From assembly GCA_030770535.1 (NCBI GenBank), contig JASVEC010000011.1, forward strand, positions 248,001 through 312,000: a stretch of 64,000 nt of DNA. The letters run 5' to 3'. Source of the DNA: Batkoa obscura (Eukaryota > Entomophthoromycota > Entomophthoromycetes > Entomophthorales > Batkoaceae). The translations under genes and the position numbers were made by a program. Position 1 is the stretch's first letter; the number at the start of each line of letters is the position of its first letter. Positions 11,561 to 23,466 of the stretch are shown piece by piece. A model generated the notes under the pieces. The model did no database searches. It was not told the origin of the DNA and saw only the letters and a list, made by a program, of their open reading frames with translations.

Positions 11561-12086
11561 GCTATTATTTTTTAGATTTATATCGTCAATAAGATTTGTG
11601 ATTATTGTTTTGTATTTTATCATATTTTAATCTTATTTTGATATTTTTAAATTTTTAGATTTGAACTTTTAATAAAAAGAAAGGGTTGACAATAGATCAA
11701 TTTTGTTTAATGACTTACTTTTATGAGCTTATTTTGATAAAGTAAGGGAGGGATGGAACATAGATGTTAAATATAAGAGATTAATATTAGATTTTAAGAA
11801 ATTGGTAACTTGGTCAAATTCAATTAGTAAAAAAATAGGGTTGAATAGAAAAAAAACATCTCAAGTAAGAAAAACTTAATGTGATTGATTGTCTATTATT
11901 TTAAACACTGATGAAATTTATTGTATAATTTTATATAAATTTGTTATCTTATATTTAATAAAAAAATTAAATAGTTTTATTACTTAAATTATTAAACTCT
12001 ATTTAAAATAAAATAAATTGATCATAAAAATAATAAAATATTAATGTAATATAGCAAATCTATAATTTCTAGATTTCAATTTTATC
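11561..12086. other. Spacer before the intact thioredoxin gene
   Basis: AT-rich spacer downstream of the intact thioredoxin gene. No ORF or MITE copy is seen. Confidence 0.5.
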
Positions 12087-12710
12087 TTATTCAATCTTTC
12101 CTTTGACCGCATCAAAAAACTTTAAAATGCCTGGTGTATTTTGGAACCCAATAAAACTATCCACTGTTTCTCCTTTATTAAAAGCAACTACTGTTGGTAC
12201 TGAAGATACCTTAAATTAATTAATAAATGCTTCATCTAATTCTATTTAAAAAAACAAAATAATTACTTTATATTCAACAGCAGCCTCTGAAACTTGATCA
12301 ATATTAACTTTAACCAATTGGAATTTATTATATTGGGTAATAGCTTCTTCTAATTTTGGTGTAAGTAATTTACATGGTCCACACCAACTAATGAAATTAA
12401 AATTAAAATTTATTGAATGCATTACTTTTTTTAAAATCGATATAATCCTTACGAAGCATAAAAATCAACGATGACTGGTTTATCCGATGTCTTTAAGATT
12501 TCTTTAAAACTTTTATAGTCATTAGCTTTGAGAATTAAACTTTTAACTTCTTCTCTGCTACGTATACTTTGATGAAAGTAATGTTGAGTGATTTTACTAA
12601 CATTGAATGAAATTGGTTTTAAATGGGAAACTAATATAATAAATAGATTATATTAAGGGATTCTATGATAATAATTATTTGTTTTACTTACCTTTATTTA
12701 ATCCTAACAT
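12087..12710 (-). CDS. Thioredoxin, probably mitochondrial
   Basis: Four exons on the minus strand: 12710-12692, 12630-12453, 12387-12267 and 12209-12087, 146 residues. All introns are GT-AG (58-65 bp) and keep frame. The first ~40 residues (MLGLNKVSHLKPISFNVSKI) are basic and hydrophobic without acidic residues, fitting a mitochondrial presequence. Then come VIVDFYASWCGPCK (redox pair CGPC), the NIDQ segment and SVPTVVAFNKGE with the conserved cis-Pro. It reduces protein disulfides using electrons from thioredoxin reductase. It is the only intact member of a five-unit array, which suggests that this copy carries the function. Confidence 0.9.
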
Positions 12711-13222
12711 TTTTTTTCAAGTTAATTATATTTTAAAAATTAGAAAAGAATAATTTAATTTTTAAATCAGTTTCATTTTACACTTATTTTAAAATTTTGT
12801 TTTAGGTAATGAAGTTGAAAATGAGAGTGTACTTTCCTTTTAACTATTTGCTCACTTTTTAAGCATAAGATAAATAATTTTTACTCAATAATTTCTTAAA
12901 CAAAAAACATACCCAACTCTTCTTATTACTAATATGTAACAAAATTCCAAAAACAAATCAAGTTTATCATCAATGATATTGTTCATACATCCAAATAACT
13001 CACTTTGAATAAGGTACAACAACTTATTTAAGCAAAAATCGGATTACTAATATCAATTCTCACGGAAATAGGTGTAACTTTAATTCTTTTCTGACCATTC
13101 TAGATTACCCAAAAAAATGCAATCAGTTGATTCTCAACTTTAAAATATTCGCAGTTCTCAACAGTCACAATAAAAAGCGTCCCCACATTAAAAAAAATTC
13201 TTTTTATACTTGTATTATTACA
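12711..13222. other. Divergent promoter region, with a decayed MITE-like stretch
   Basis: It separates the thioredoxin and FBXO9-like genes, which diverge from here. About 12810-12915 resembles the MITE (CACTTTTTAAGC, then TTTCTTAAACAAAAAACATACCC) but is much altered. Confidence 0.45.
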
Positions 13223-14750
13223 ATGGCTTCTCAAGATAATAATTTAGATAAAGACTTGGAAGAATTTAGAAATAAATGGTTACAGGAAGTGAAATCAAAG
13301 AAGCAACATAGTGAGGATCCTAATAGAGGCGAAGGCAATGTGGGTCAAGTTGGTAGTTCTAAGATGTTAAACGAGGGGATCAAAAAAGGGGAAGGTAGTT
13401 ACTATAGTGAAACAAATAACTTAAAACAAGGTAGTGAGGAAGAATTGACAGATGGTGATTTACTAAAAGATTGGACAAAGTTAAGTGTTACAGAAAGGCA
13501 TGGATTAGGTTTAAAAGTGTATAAAGAAGCGATTATTATGGAGAAACAAGGGAAGCTTGGGGAGGGTAAAGATAATATTTATATTTAAAAAACACCATTA
13601 ATTAATCAAATAAGCGTTGAATTATTATAGAAAAGCGTTTAAGATTGATCCAGATGTTGATTTGAGCTACAAAACCTATTACCAAAATTTAAGTACTAAA
13701 GAGAAAGAACAGATGGATGGTAATCAAATTGCTCCTTTTAGTGGTGCCACTGAAGACTTTGAGTTTATTAAGAAGATCCATATGACTTCAGATTATGTGT
13801 CTAGTACACAGATGACGAAAGAAGATAGTAAAAGCAAAATTGATTGGAAGAAACTGGATCCAATGTATCATGAGATTAAAAACATTTTAAAAAATGCAAA
13901 GAAAAAAGAAGGGGTAGAAGGGTTAGTTGAAAATACTGACAAGTTAACCTTAACTCAGGGAAAGCAAGAAAATAAAGATAATGAGCATCGACCAATTTTA
14001 TTTAAACCTGCAGATCCTACCATAGAGCATTGCTTAGATACACTACCAGATCCTATTTTAACGAAAATATTAGGCATGGCTATGAGTAAAGATTTACATA
14101 GTATAGGAAGCTTCTCATCAACCTGTATTAAAGGCTTATTCCTAAGCCGAGACAAGTATCTCTGGTATGAATACGGTAAAAAACTCTACAATCCAAACAC
14201 TCAATTATACAATGATTTTATAAAGAATGAGCTAATACCGGTGGAGCAATATGTTCAACAACACTTTAAAAATCAATGGCGTTTCTTTTTAATTGAATAT
14301 CCAAGAATACGATTTGATGGTATCTATATTTCTACTTGTTATTATATAAGACAAGGGATATCAGAATCTAGTTTTAATCGTCCAATTCATATGGTTACTT
14401 ATTATAGATACCTTAGGTTCTTTCCAGATGGTACTTGTATCAAGAGATTAACTACAGATGAACCCGGCCAGGTGGTACCAAATATGAAGAAGGAATCTTG
14501 TTATGAGGATTTATTCTATGGAAATTTTCAGTTAACAAAACAAGGAATAGATGCTCAGGTCACTGGTAGGCATCGTCCTAATATGGAGTTTATGCTTAAT
14601 TTGGAACTGAAATCAACATCTCGTGGCAAACATAATAAGTTAAATTGGATCGAATATTCCTCCTTGTTTTATTCGGATTTGACTACTTATTCATTGAAAC
14701 AGTTTAAGCCCTTTTATTTTTCAAAGGTCAGGTCGTATCCTTCTACTTGA
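13223..14750 (+). CDS. HRT3: F-box protein of the FBXO9/Hrt3/Pof7 family
   Basis: Two exons, 13223-13565 and 13615-14750, 492 residues. The 49-bp intron joins LGE to ALNYYRKAFKID, a TPR-like segment that directly precedes the F-box region in this family. The F-box is around residues 280-320 (CLDTLPDPILTKILGMA). The C-terminal domain (RFDGIYISTCYY, ending KPFYFSKVRSYPST) is the FBXO9 signature. The ATG at 13223 is preferred over one 32 codons upstream because it begins MASQ like a normal start and the upstream residues look non-coding. Role: substrate receptor of an SCF ubiquitin ligase. Confidence 0.88.
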
Positions 14751-15683
14751 TTATCAATCTGAGCTCAATAATCGAGTTATTTAAAACAAACGATATTAAT
14801 GATTATAATATTTCTGATAAAAAAGACAATATAAAGGAAGTTGTAGTAATAAAAGAACGATTATATAATGAAGTTAGAATTCAAAGTATTTAATTAAATA
14901 TGAAAATAATAAAACTACTCAACTATTTGAAAGTTTATACTGAACTATGGCTGCATACTTTTGTTAAGCTATAGTTGTAGACAAATTAGTTAATTCAAGT
15001 TTCGAGTATTGTTCTTTTTTAATTAGCCTGTTTGGAGTTTTAAATTGAAACAGTATACTATATAATTTTACAAATAAGCTGTTTATACTATTTTGTTATT
15101 TTGGTATTCAATTTAATTAAAGAATAGATATTAATAGTAAAATTACTAACATTTATATTATAGCAGTGTTTAAAATAAAAAATTTAGGATAGAGTTTTTA
15201 AAATTAATATTCGAAGTTCATGGTTAAATAGTATAATAATAGTAACTATCTAATAGTAAATATCTAGGATCATAAACTAAACTTAACTGTTTCATAAATG
15301 ATGAATATTACAAATTAGAAGCATTACATTTACCTAACAACAATAATAATAATAGAGACCAGATTCTAAATATTGTAAGATAATAATCAGAATAATCTTA
15401 ATAATGATTTCCATTTAGCCAAAATGACAATTTTGAAAATAAAAAAAACGAATGATACTTTAATAGTAAACTGCATTCATAACAGCCTAGTTAATAAAAC
15501 AAGTCAAAAATACTATAAAACATACTTCAATTACAAAAATACTACAATTTTTTATTATTATATAAGAATATAAGTTATTACAATGCTACTAAGAAAACCA
15601 AGTATGAAAATCAGAATAAAGTTAAAACACCTAAAATTTGCTAAACATAAATAAATATTTTTTCGACCATTCATCCACTTTCT
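14751..15683. other. Intergenic between convergent genes
   Basis: About 0.9 kb between the 3' ends of the F-box gene and the Zn2Cys6 gene. AT-rich, with no ORF or MITE seen. Confidence 0.55.
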
Positions 15684-17447
15684 TTACAGCTGAGCCCTAC
15701 CATTCGTCTGTCCATTGAATTTATCTGCCAAATATAGATTAAATGTAACCTGAGACGACCAAGAATTAACAGTTTTTAAAATTGCCATCCTTTCCAAAAT
15801 AGTATCAATCTGTTTCTTTATATCTATTGGACCTCTATACAAATGTTTTAACTTGATCAACATGATTAACGTTTTTCCAAGATGTGAAGGTCGGCTGGCA
15901 TGGTAAGGCATTAAACCAAACTCATTCTCAATAGGGGCCACTTGGGAAGCCGCTTCCACCGCTTCCGTAATAAATGGTGAACCTTCACACTCTGCCGTAT
16001 GCCTTGAAGGTAAGCCATCCAAGTCTGGTCTTAGATGAAGTAACAAAGCGGTTATATCTCGAAACACGATACGAAAGCGCATATTTAGAGATAGAATAGC
16101 GCGTTCAAACAAAGGGCTAATCTTGTCTATCTCTTTGTAATATTCTAAAAGCACCTTTTTTAAATCATGCATACTTCGTATAAACCCAAGGAAAAGGGTA
16201 CGGCATTTAAATTGCAACCCTCGTACCTCTTCCAATAACTCTTTGCTTTCAATCGTCTTTACATGGATTCGATGCCGCAATACTCGCATGGCTTGTAATA
16301 TGGTACAATCAATGTAATTACATTTACTTATACTAATCAAAGTTATATCGTAAACTGCTTCTTCAGCTGATTTACTAGACCTTAAAATAAACTTAATCTC
16401 GTGTGGTTTAATTTCATCCCCATAAGTTTCTGCATGATCCATATTCACAATACAAGGCGTATTGTTTCCAGATGCCCAATTAGAATCCAAAAATATTAGG
16501 CCACTATAAAGTAGACGTCGTTCAATTAACTCATGGCGTGAAAATAAAAAATTTGGTGGGTTTTGATGTAATCCTAAAGAATGTAATAGATGAATTGGTA
16601 TACAACAGAGTATTGAAGTGTTAGTAGGCTTTCCTCTATAACCAAGCCTCCAACTAATTGAAATAATGTAAGCTTGTAAGATATCTACTGTAGGGTGAGA
16701 ATAACTTTTGCGTAATTCCAATGTGAACCTGTGTAGTAAAAAGTTTCTTATTTCTTTTATTATAGGTATATGCTGATCAATGGAAAGTCCAGTGACCCAA
16801 ATAGCTAACAGAAGAATTTGGGAACGAGGTTTGCTTCCAAACCCACTACGTGTAAATAACGGAATGATAGGGTTGACATATTCAAAATAGTTATTGACGG
16901 CGTTATTTAATATATTCGATAATCGAAGCTCATCAATAATAGGTAAAAAAGAAACAGCTTGAGGGAGAATAATACGTTGAGCCCAGGGGTTAACTTCATT
17001 CATAACACTAATAAAAGCTTTGCTCCAATGAGTAAGTTTATTTGATAGCAATGGAAAATCAAAAGCAACAATTAAGAAATTTAGAAGGTTTCTATCTGGG
17101 GTACCAAGTGTTAAACGATAAGCCAAATGATGCCAATCATCCTCTTTATTTTGTAATACTATATATGGTATCTTTGAAATTGTTTCTTTGATAATAGAGT
17201 CCATTTTTATTAAAGCATTTTTATTCTTTGTTTTCGGTCCTCTCCTCTTTGAATTTCTGAATACAGTTATACGTTCTGCAAGGTAAGGTTTATCTGTAAG
17301 ATAAGATTCTGTTTTAAGTTTACGTAAGTAGGTACATGCGTCTTCCCTACGGATACAGTTGGTACAACTGGGCAATGTCTTGCTGCATCTTACTCTTCTT
17401 TTGTTACATTGATCACAACTTTGTAAAGCTAATTTCTGCTCTGACAT
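15684..17447 (-). CDS. Zn(II)2Cys6 fungal transcription factor
   Basis: Single-exon ORF of 587 residues. The binuclear zinc cluster is at C11, C14, C21, C28, C31 and C38 (CDQCNKRRVRC then SCTNCIRREDAC), the DNA-binding module of the Gal4 class. A basic linker with RRGPKTK follows near residue 70. The remaining ~450 residues fit the helical fungal-specific regulatory domain (NNAVNNYFEYVNPIIPLF; YIISISWRLGYRG). Such factors bind CGG-type half-sites and often control sugar or secondary metabolism. Target genes are unknown. Its GC content is higher than that of its surroundings, consistent with a constrained gene. Confidence 0.92.
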   Translation of the reverse strand: MSEQKLALQSCDQCNKRRVRCSKTLPSCTNCIRREDACTYLRKLKTESYLTDKPYLAERITVFRNSKRRGPKTKNKNALIKMDSIIKETISKIPYIVLQNKEDDWHHLAYRLTLGTPDRNLLNFLIVAFDFPLLSNKLTHWSKAFISVMNEVNPWAQRIILPQAVSFLPIIDELRLSNILNNAVNNYFEYVNPIIPLFTRSGFGSKPRSQILLLAIWVTGLSIDQHIPIIKEIRNFLLHRFTLELRKSYSHPTVDILQAYIISISWRLGYRGKPTNTSILCCIPIHLLHSLGLHQNPPNFLFSRHELIERRLLYSGLIFLDSNWASGNNTPCIVNMDHAETYGDEIKPHEIKFILRSSKSAEEAVYDITLISISKCNYIDCTILQAMRVLRHRIHVKTIESKELLEEVRGLQFKCRTLFLGFIRSMHDLKKVLLEYYKEIDKISPLFERAILSLNMRFRIVFRDITALLLHLRPDLDGLPSRHTAECEGSPFITEAVEAASQVAPIENEFGLMPYHASRPSHLGKTLIMLIKLKHLYRGPIDIKKQIDTILERMAILKTVNSWSSQVTFNLYLADKFNGQTNGRAQL

Positions 17448-18245
17448 TATACATCAGACTAAATCAATAGTTAAAAAAGGAAGAAAGGTAATTTATTAAT
17501 AAAAGACGAATTTTGAAAAGCCAGTTTACTTTTAAGCTTTTAGCGCATTAATTTTTTCATATTAATAGATACATAATCAAATGAAATGTCATTAAAGAGA
17601 TATCACTTTATGCCTTAGTTAAGATGTCATTGGTGGATAAGGATGTATACTTATTTTTATTGGATAGTACTGAAATGGGTTTTACTTTGTATGCTGTATA
17701 ATACATTGCTAATGTCAAGTGGAACCATGAACTTGAAATATTTGAAAAATCCCTAAGGTTGTTTAAAAAAATAAATTATTCTTAACTTTATATAAATTTT
17801 ATTTAAAAATTTAATTAAAAAGTGAGCACAAAAAATAAAAAAATAAAAACTCCATTAAGCCTAAATCGTATAGATAAGATTAAAGTGAAATACAGGTTAT
17901 TTACTAATAATGATATAAATAGAAACTTGGTAGGTAGTATTCCTTTTTTAACAATTAAACTACTATATTTATATGTAAAGTCATTTATTATGATAAAGTA
18001 TAATTACAATACCATTTTATTAGCTATCTAATAGTAAATCAACTGATAATTTTTTGTTTGGCTTTTGAAAATTATTTGCATTAAAATTAAATTGTGAAAA
18101 AATTTGATGCCTTCAAAAATAGATTTCGTAATTTAATTAAACTTTGTTTATGATTTTCAGGAAATTTAATTTACTGATAAAAATAATAAATGTACAAAGT
18201 TTTTAATAAAAATTAAAAATCATGTCGTTTGATTAATTGTATAGT
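17448..18245. other. Divergent intergenic region
   Basis: About 0.8 kb holding the upstream regions of the Zn2Cys6 gene and the two-TM gene. A 69-codon open stretch at 17822-18031 is lysine/isoleucine-rich, without a family signature, and is taken as chance. Confidence 0.5.
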
Positions 18246-19127
18246 ATGTTTTATAAAAAATCACCTACCTTAGTATTGAAAGAGTTAGCTGACTCGGTAG
18301 AAATACAAAGGAACAAAGAGAAGGAGTTAAGAGACAAACCCTCTTCAAACATAAGAGAACAGCTGTTAATTAAAAACACAACACCAAAAATCCACACGTT
18401 ATTAGAAAGGAGGTCCATATCTAAAGAATTAAGTTTGAACAATAATAATGGAAAAACAAACTCAAATTCAATGAGCTCTTCAAACCCTCGAGCAAATCGA
18501 CAGAGTATATCTTGGGCCGATGCGGTATCAGAAACATTTAAAGACAAACGTATGACAACGAATAGTAATCCAGGTGAATCGACTCAAAAGGTTAAACCAA
18601 TATTGAAAACAAATGTTTTGACAAGCCCCTTAAATAAACCACCATTAACCCCAAAAGAAGAATCATCCATCTTTAACAGCCCTCTGTTTTCGCCAATCAA
18701 TCGAAGTTCAGTGGGTAGAAACCCAATGCTCAATAATCAATCCTTCAATACCCCAAGGCGAACGAATTCGGACGATGTTTTAAGGATTGTTAAAGGGGAT
18801 GATGAGACCAGCTTTCAAACCCGTAGGGCCTTAAGATATTCAATGGGTAACTTGGAGATCCCAAAAGAAGCTTATTTAGATAAACCAGTTAGTACCGATT
18901 CTTTAAGTTTAACTTCGCCGGCTTTAATATTCTTTATCTTTGGCTTTATTATACCACCCCTTTGGCTTATTTCGTCAGTATATGCTTTGCCGCCTAATGC
19001 AGACCATAGGAAAAGAAGACCATCTGAGTTGGCGTTAGGGTTTTTGTCTGTTACTATGATCATTGTTACCATGTTTTGTTTAACATTGGCGTTATTTGGG
19101 TATTTAGTTTTAACATGTGTTTTTTAA
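18246..19127 (+). CDS. Unknown protein: disordered Ser/Asn-rich N-terminus, two C-terminal TM segments
   Basis: Open frame of 293 residues from the first ATG at 18246. Residues 1-220 are polar and rich in Ser, Asn, Pro and Lys (likely disordered, with SP/TP sites such as NSPLFSP and TSPLNKPPLTPKEE). Two membrane spans follow, about 224-246 (ALIFFIFGFIIPPLWLISS) and 264-293, with a short basic loop (NADHRKRRPSE) between. The tail-anchored hairpin arrangement and aromatic FIIPPLWL motif suggest a fungal membrane protein whose cytosolic part is regulated by phosphorylation. No named family is recognised. Confidence 0.75.
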   Translation: MFYKKSPTLVLKELADSVEIQRNKEKELRDKPSSNIREQLLIKNTTPKIHTLLERRSISKELSLNNNNGKTNSNSMSSSNPRANRQSISWADAVSETFKDKRMTTNSNPGESTQKVKPILKTNVLTSPLNKPPLTPKEESSIFNSPLFSPINRSSVGRNPMLNNQSFNTPRRTNSDDVLRIVKGDDETSFQTRRALRYSMGNLEIPKEAYLDKPVSTDSLSLTSPALIFFIFGFIIPPLWLISSVYALPPNADHRKRRPSELALGFLSVTMIIVTMFCLTLALFGYLVLTCVF

Positions 19128-20301
19128 TATTAATATTTTTTAAAATAGGTCAAGATGCTGGAAATGGTATTATCCTCAAGATTATTTATATCAGTGCTAG
19201 TTATGGTTAGTTGGATAGATACTGTATTTAAGATAATAAAAATTAAATAAAACTATAAGAGTTTGATTGCTTTCTGGTATAATATCAAATAAAATTATAA
19301 TTATTAATATATATACTGCCTGTATAATTTTAAGTATAATTTAATAACTGTATTGTAACTAAAATAAGCAGTTTATTTATTTAAAAAAGACTGTTTTCCT
19401 TTCAGTGATGTTTTATAAAATAACTTTAAATTTTAATTTTTTGTTATTTAACAAAATTGAATAAATAGGATTATAGCTTTAATCATCATTAATCTTTGGT
19501 TAATAGTTATAGGTGATCATTTCATCCTCAAATTTATAAATATTCAAAGCATTAATCGCGTAAGGACAATCAACAGAGGCACAACAAGTATGAGGATCAA
19601 AGCTATACTTAACAGCCAGCTTGTATAGTGATCCTATACTATATTTAGCTGTGGCGGTTTTTCAAAAAAATAGACAAAGTAGCAATAGTTTCTATTGCAT
19701 ACTTCCAATATACCATTACCCAAGTCAATGAGCTAGGATAAATACACCCTTACATTACTCAACTTGTTCTCATTAAAATCTAAATAAAGCTTTGTTAATA
19801 TCGTCCTATTAATTACAATTAGTATGGGTTTTCAAACTTTTATGAAAGTAAAATAAAATCAGAGATAAATTTAATATCCTTTGCATATTTTCCAATTATT
19901 TTTTTATAATCGAATTCAATAGTTTTTATATACTTTCGACAATATTATTGTTATTTATAGTGGTAAATATTCCTATAAATTTTTTATAGTAAGTATACAA
20001 TAAACACAGTTTGACTTAAACATTACATGATCCTAATTAATGTTAAGATTTTTAGCTTTCATTATATTATTTTTAATCATGATGATGTTTTAAAAGAATA
20101 TGAAAATATATTTTTCATCTCAATATTTTGTTCATTTCTTAAGCATCCTAAATCAAAAATTTTATTATAATATAAAAAAAAACATCCTAGATGATTGTTT
20201 TTGAGTGCTTAGGGATAGTAAAAATCTGTTCCAATCAAAAAAAAGGCTTTAAATATCAATTCAATTTATTTTAATCAACATTCTTTCTGGTTTTTTTAGA
20301 G
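19128..20301. other. Intergenic with gene relics
   Basis: About 1.2 kb between the two-TM gene and PRP5. It holds the minus-strand coding relic listed separately. Near 20080-20196 there is a weak MITE-like stretch (TTCATTTCTTAAGC ... AAACATCCTAG). Confidence 0.45.
19480..19970 (-). pseudogene. Unidentified gene relic, minus strand
   Basis: Several pieces read as former coding DNA. From about 19960 down: TIEFDYKKIIGKYAKDIKF then ISDFILLS and a stop. Around 19640-19500: AVKYSFDPHTCCASVDCPYA, then INALNIYKFEDEMITYNY and a stop. They are separated by stops and frame breaks. The first piece loosely resembles the LRR-like part of the F-box gene at 606-1889. Identity uncertain. Confidence 0.3.
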
Positions 20302-23161
20302 ATGTCAAAAGAAAAGGTAACACATAATAAACACAAATTATAACTAATAATTTTAAAATAGGAAAAAACAGGTATAAATTATAGTAAACTTTCAACTTTG
20401 GATTCTGAAGAACTTCAAAGAGAAAGAAGAGAAAGAGCAGAAAAATGGAAAAAAGAAAAGAAATTAGCTAGAGACAATAAATTGAAAGGAGAACAAGGTT
20501 CAAGCAGTAAACCTTACAAATCTTCTTCTTCAGATAATGATGATGAAGAGGAAAATAGCGCTGGTCCGAAAAACGATCCTGAAAGTAATAGATTTAGTAA
20601 ATTTAATAAAATTAAGGGTCTAATTTTTTTTAGAGAAAGGAAAATCAGGGAAAAAGTCGGAAAGTTCAGACGATGATGAAGATCCTTTAGAATTGTATAT
20701 GCGGAGTATAGAGCAAGAGGCCACAAAATTACAAAAAAAGGATTTTGAAGCCTTAAATGAAAGAAAAAGAAATGAAACTAAAAAATCAATTTTGGCCAAA
20801 ATTGAAAGCGAAGATGAAAGTGAGGACTCAGGGCCAGAAGATATTTTAGCGTAAGTTTTTTTTTTTAATGTGTTACTTATTAATTATTTAGAATGGCTGC
20901 GAAAAAATTCAAAAAAAAGGATGTACCTACTGTTGACCATAGCAAAATCCAATACGAAGAATTTAATAAAAAGTTCTATATAGAACCAAAAGAAATGAGA
21001 GAAATGACTGAAGAAGAGGTAGAAAAATTACGTATTGAGTTAGATCGTATTAAAATTAGGGTATTTAAAATGTTAAATAATAAATAAAGTCTAACACAAT
21101 TTCTAGGGTAAGGGCTGCCCTAAGCCCATAAAACGTTGGACACATTGTGGCTTTCCTTCATCATAGTAATATATTATTTTGATCACTTTAATTCTAACCT
21201 TTATTTTAGCTTAGAAGTTATTCGTAAACAAAATTTTGAAAAGCCTACCCCAATTCAAGCACAAGCAATCCCTGCTATTATGAGCGGCCGTGACGTTATC
21301 GGTGTAGCCAAGACCGGGTCAGGGAAGACATTAGCTTTCTTACTTCCTATGTTTAGGCATATCCGTGATCAAAGGCCTCTAAGAAATGGGGATGGCCCCA
21401 TCGCAATCATTATGACTCCAACACGCGAGTTAGCGACCCAAATTCATAGAGAATGTAAACCTTTTTTGAAAGCATCAAACTTGAAGGCTATCTGTGCTTA
21501 CGGGGGTGCTGGAATGCAAAACCAAATTAATGATATCAAAAGAGGAGCTGAAATTATTGTATGTACACCAGGAAGAATGATTGATCTTTTATGTGCCAAT
21601 TCTGGAAGACTTATTAGCTTAACCCGTGTAACATTTTTAGTACTTGATGAAGCTGACCGTATGTTTGATATGGGCTTTGAACCCCAGATTATGAAAATCA
21701 TAAATAATACAAGAGCAGATCGTCAAACAGTTTTATTTTCAGCTACATTTCCTAAGCAGATGGAAGCTTTAGCACGTAAAACTTTGTCAGAGCCATTGGA
21801 AATTATTGTAGGAGCTAGATCGGTTGTTGCTGGCGATATTCATCAGATTGTTGAGGTTATTGAAGAAAAAGCCAAGTTTACACGACTTTTAGCAATCCTT
21901 GGTGAATTCTATCAAAATGCAAGTAATAGCGATTTCCGAGTACTTATTTTTGTTGATAAACAGGAAGCTGCTGATAACTTACTCAAAGATCTTATTCATA
22001 AGGGGTATCCCTGTTTGTCTTTACATGGTGGAAAGGACCAAGAAGATAGAGATGAGATATTCAACGATTTTAAGTCTGGTGCTGTTCAAATTTTAATTGC
22101 TACATCGATAGCTGCAAGAGGTTTAGATGTAAAAAAATTAGCTGTTGTAGTGAACTACGAATGTCCTAACCATATGGAGGATTATGTGCATAGAGTAGGA
22201 AGAACCGGCCGAGCAGGTAATAAAGGTACAGCTTACACTTTCATTACTCCAGCACAAGATAGATATGCAAACGATATCGTCAAGGCACTTAAAGCTAGTG
22301 AAGCTAAGATACCAAAAGAGTTACAAGCACTTGCTGATGAATTCCAGCTTAAAGTTAATCAAGGAAATGCTCAAATTTCTGGTTCTGGATTCGGGGGTAA
22401 AGGGTTAGATGTGTTGGACAAACAAAGGGATTTATTGAAGTTTGTTCAGAAACAGACTTATAAAAATGAAGGAGATGATTCATCATCAGATGAAGAAGAT
22501 AGCCAAGCATTTAATCGCATCATGGGCGAGAATAACCCACTTGTTAAAAAAGAAAACACTGGAATTTCCGGTGTACCATCAGGCTTACCTGGTATTAATG
22601 CAGCGATGTCTGCGTCTGAACAAGCAGCTGCAATCAGAGCCGCCCAAATCGCTGCTGCTAAGATAAGCGCTACTGTTGTAAGTGCAAATAGAAACAAAGA
22701 GTTGGCTGAAATGAAAGCTAAACTTCGTGGTGACCTTGGGCAGTTCGCTCATATTGGGGAAGGATTGGATCATGCAATGTCAGCAGCGTCACATTTCCAT
22801 CAAGAAATAGAGATTAATGATTTTCCACAAAAAGCGAGATGGAAAGTTACTAACAAGGTAAGCTTTATCAATGGTATATATTCAGTGCTAATATTTTTAG
22901 GAACAAATTACCCAGGTTATTGAGTTGTCTGGTGCCGGGGTTACTGTAAGAGGGGAATACATCCCACATGGGGAAACTTTACCTATTAATACATCACGTC
23001 GTAAGTTACATCTTGTTATTGAATCAGATAATGAAAGAGCAGTTGAACTTGCCGTTAGAGAAATCAAACGTTTGTTACAAGAGTCAACTATTTCAGCATT
23101 TGAGGCAGAAGCCCGTGGCGGTCCTAGTTCCGGATTATCTGGAAGGTACTCTGTACTTTAG
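20302..23161 (+). CDS. PRP5: DEAD-box RNA helicase Prp5 (DDX46), pre-mRNA splicing
   Basis: Seven exons: 20302-20316, 20362-20596, 20634-20850, 20892-21060, 21107-21165, 21210-22857 and 22901-23161; 867 residues, close to yeast Prp5 (849). The first exon codes only five residues, MSKEK. The charged N-terminal part carries DPLELYM, the DPLD-type motif that binds SF3B1 and U1/U2. The core has PTPIQAQAIP (Q motif), AKTGSGKT, PTRELA, VLDEADRMFDMGF, SAT, ARGLDV and HRVGRTGRAG. The C-terminal domain (SGAGVTVRGEY, RRKLHLVIE) is typical of the family. It remodels U2 snRNP at branch-site recognition. The intron at 20597-20633 is only 37 bp. Confidence 0.96.
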
Positions 23162-23466
23162 TTATTATGATTTGAAGATCTTTGAGTCTACTGCTTAAGT
23201 ATAGTAACTATTTATCATATTTAGATAAGAATAAAGAACTATATTGATGCTTACAGCAGGTGTTTACTGTTGAGTTGAGATAAACGTAATGAAAAATCTG
23301 TAATTAAAATTTTTAACTGACTTTTAAGTACTTTTAGTACTCGTAAAAATAAGAGTAGCGCTTAATAGTTAAAATTTGACATTTTGTTGGATATTTATAA
23401 CGTTTGAAAATAAACGAGTTTTAGCTTAGATTGAATTAAAATTTTATTCATCTTTGTTTAGGATAT
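23162..23466. other. Spacer between convergent genes
   Basis: About 300 bp between the PRP5 stop and the hydrolase stop. Nothing is recognised. Confidence 0.5.

Noticed and set aside
17822-18031. 69-codon ORF upstream of the two-TM gene
   Set aside because: It has no ATG at the open start, no homology signature and Lys/Ile/Tyr composition expected by chance.
20076-20196. Possible MITE copy upstream of PRP5
   Set aside because: It has an AACATCCTAG end and a CATTTCTTAAGC middle, but the other terminus and core are not recognisable.
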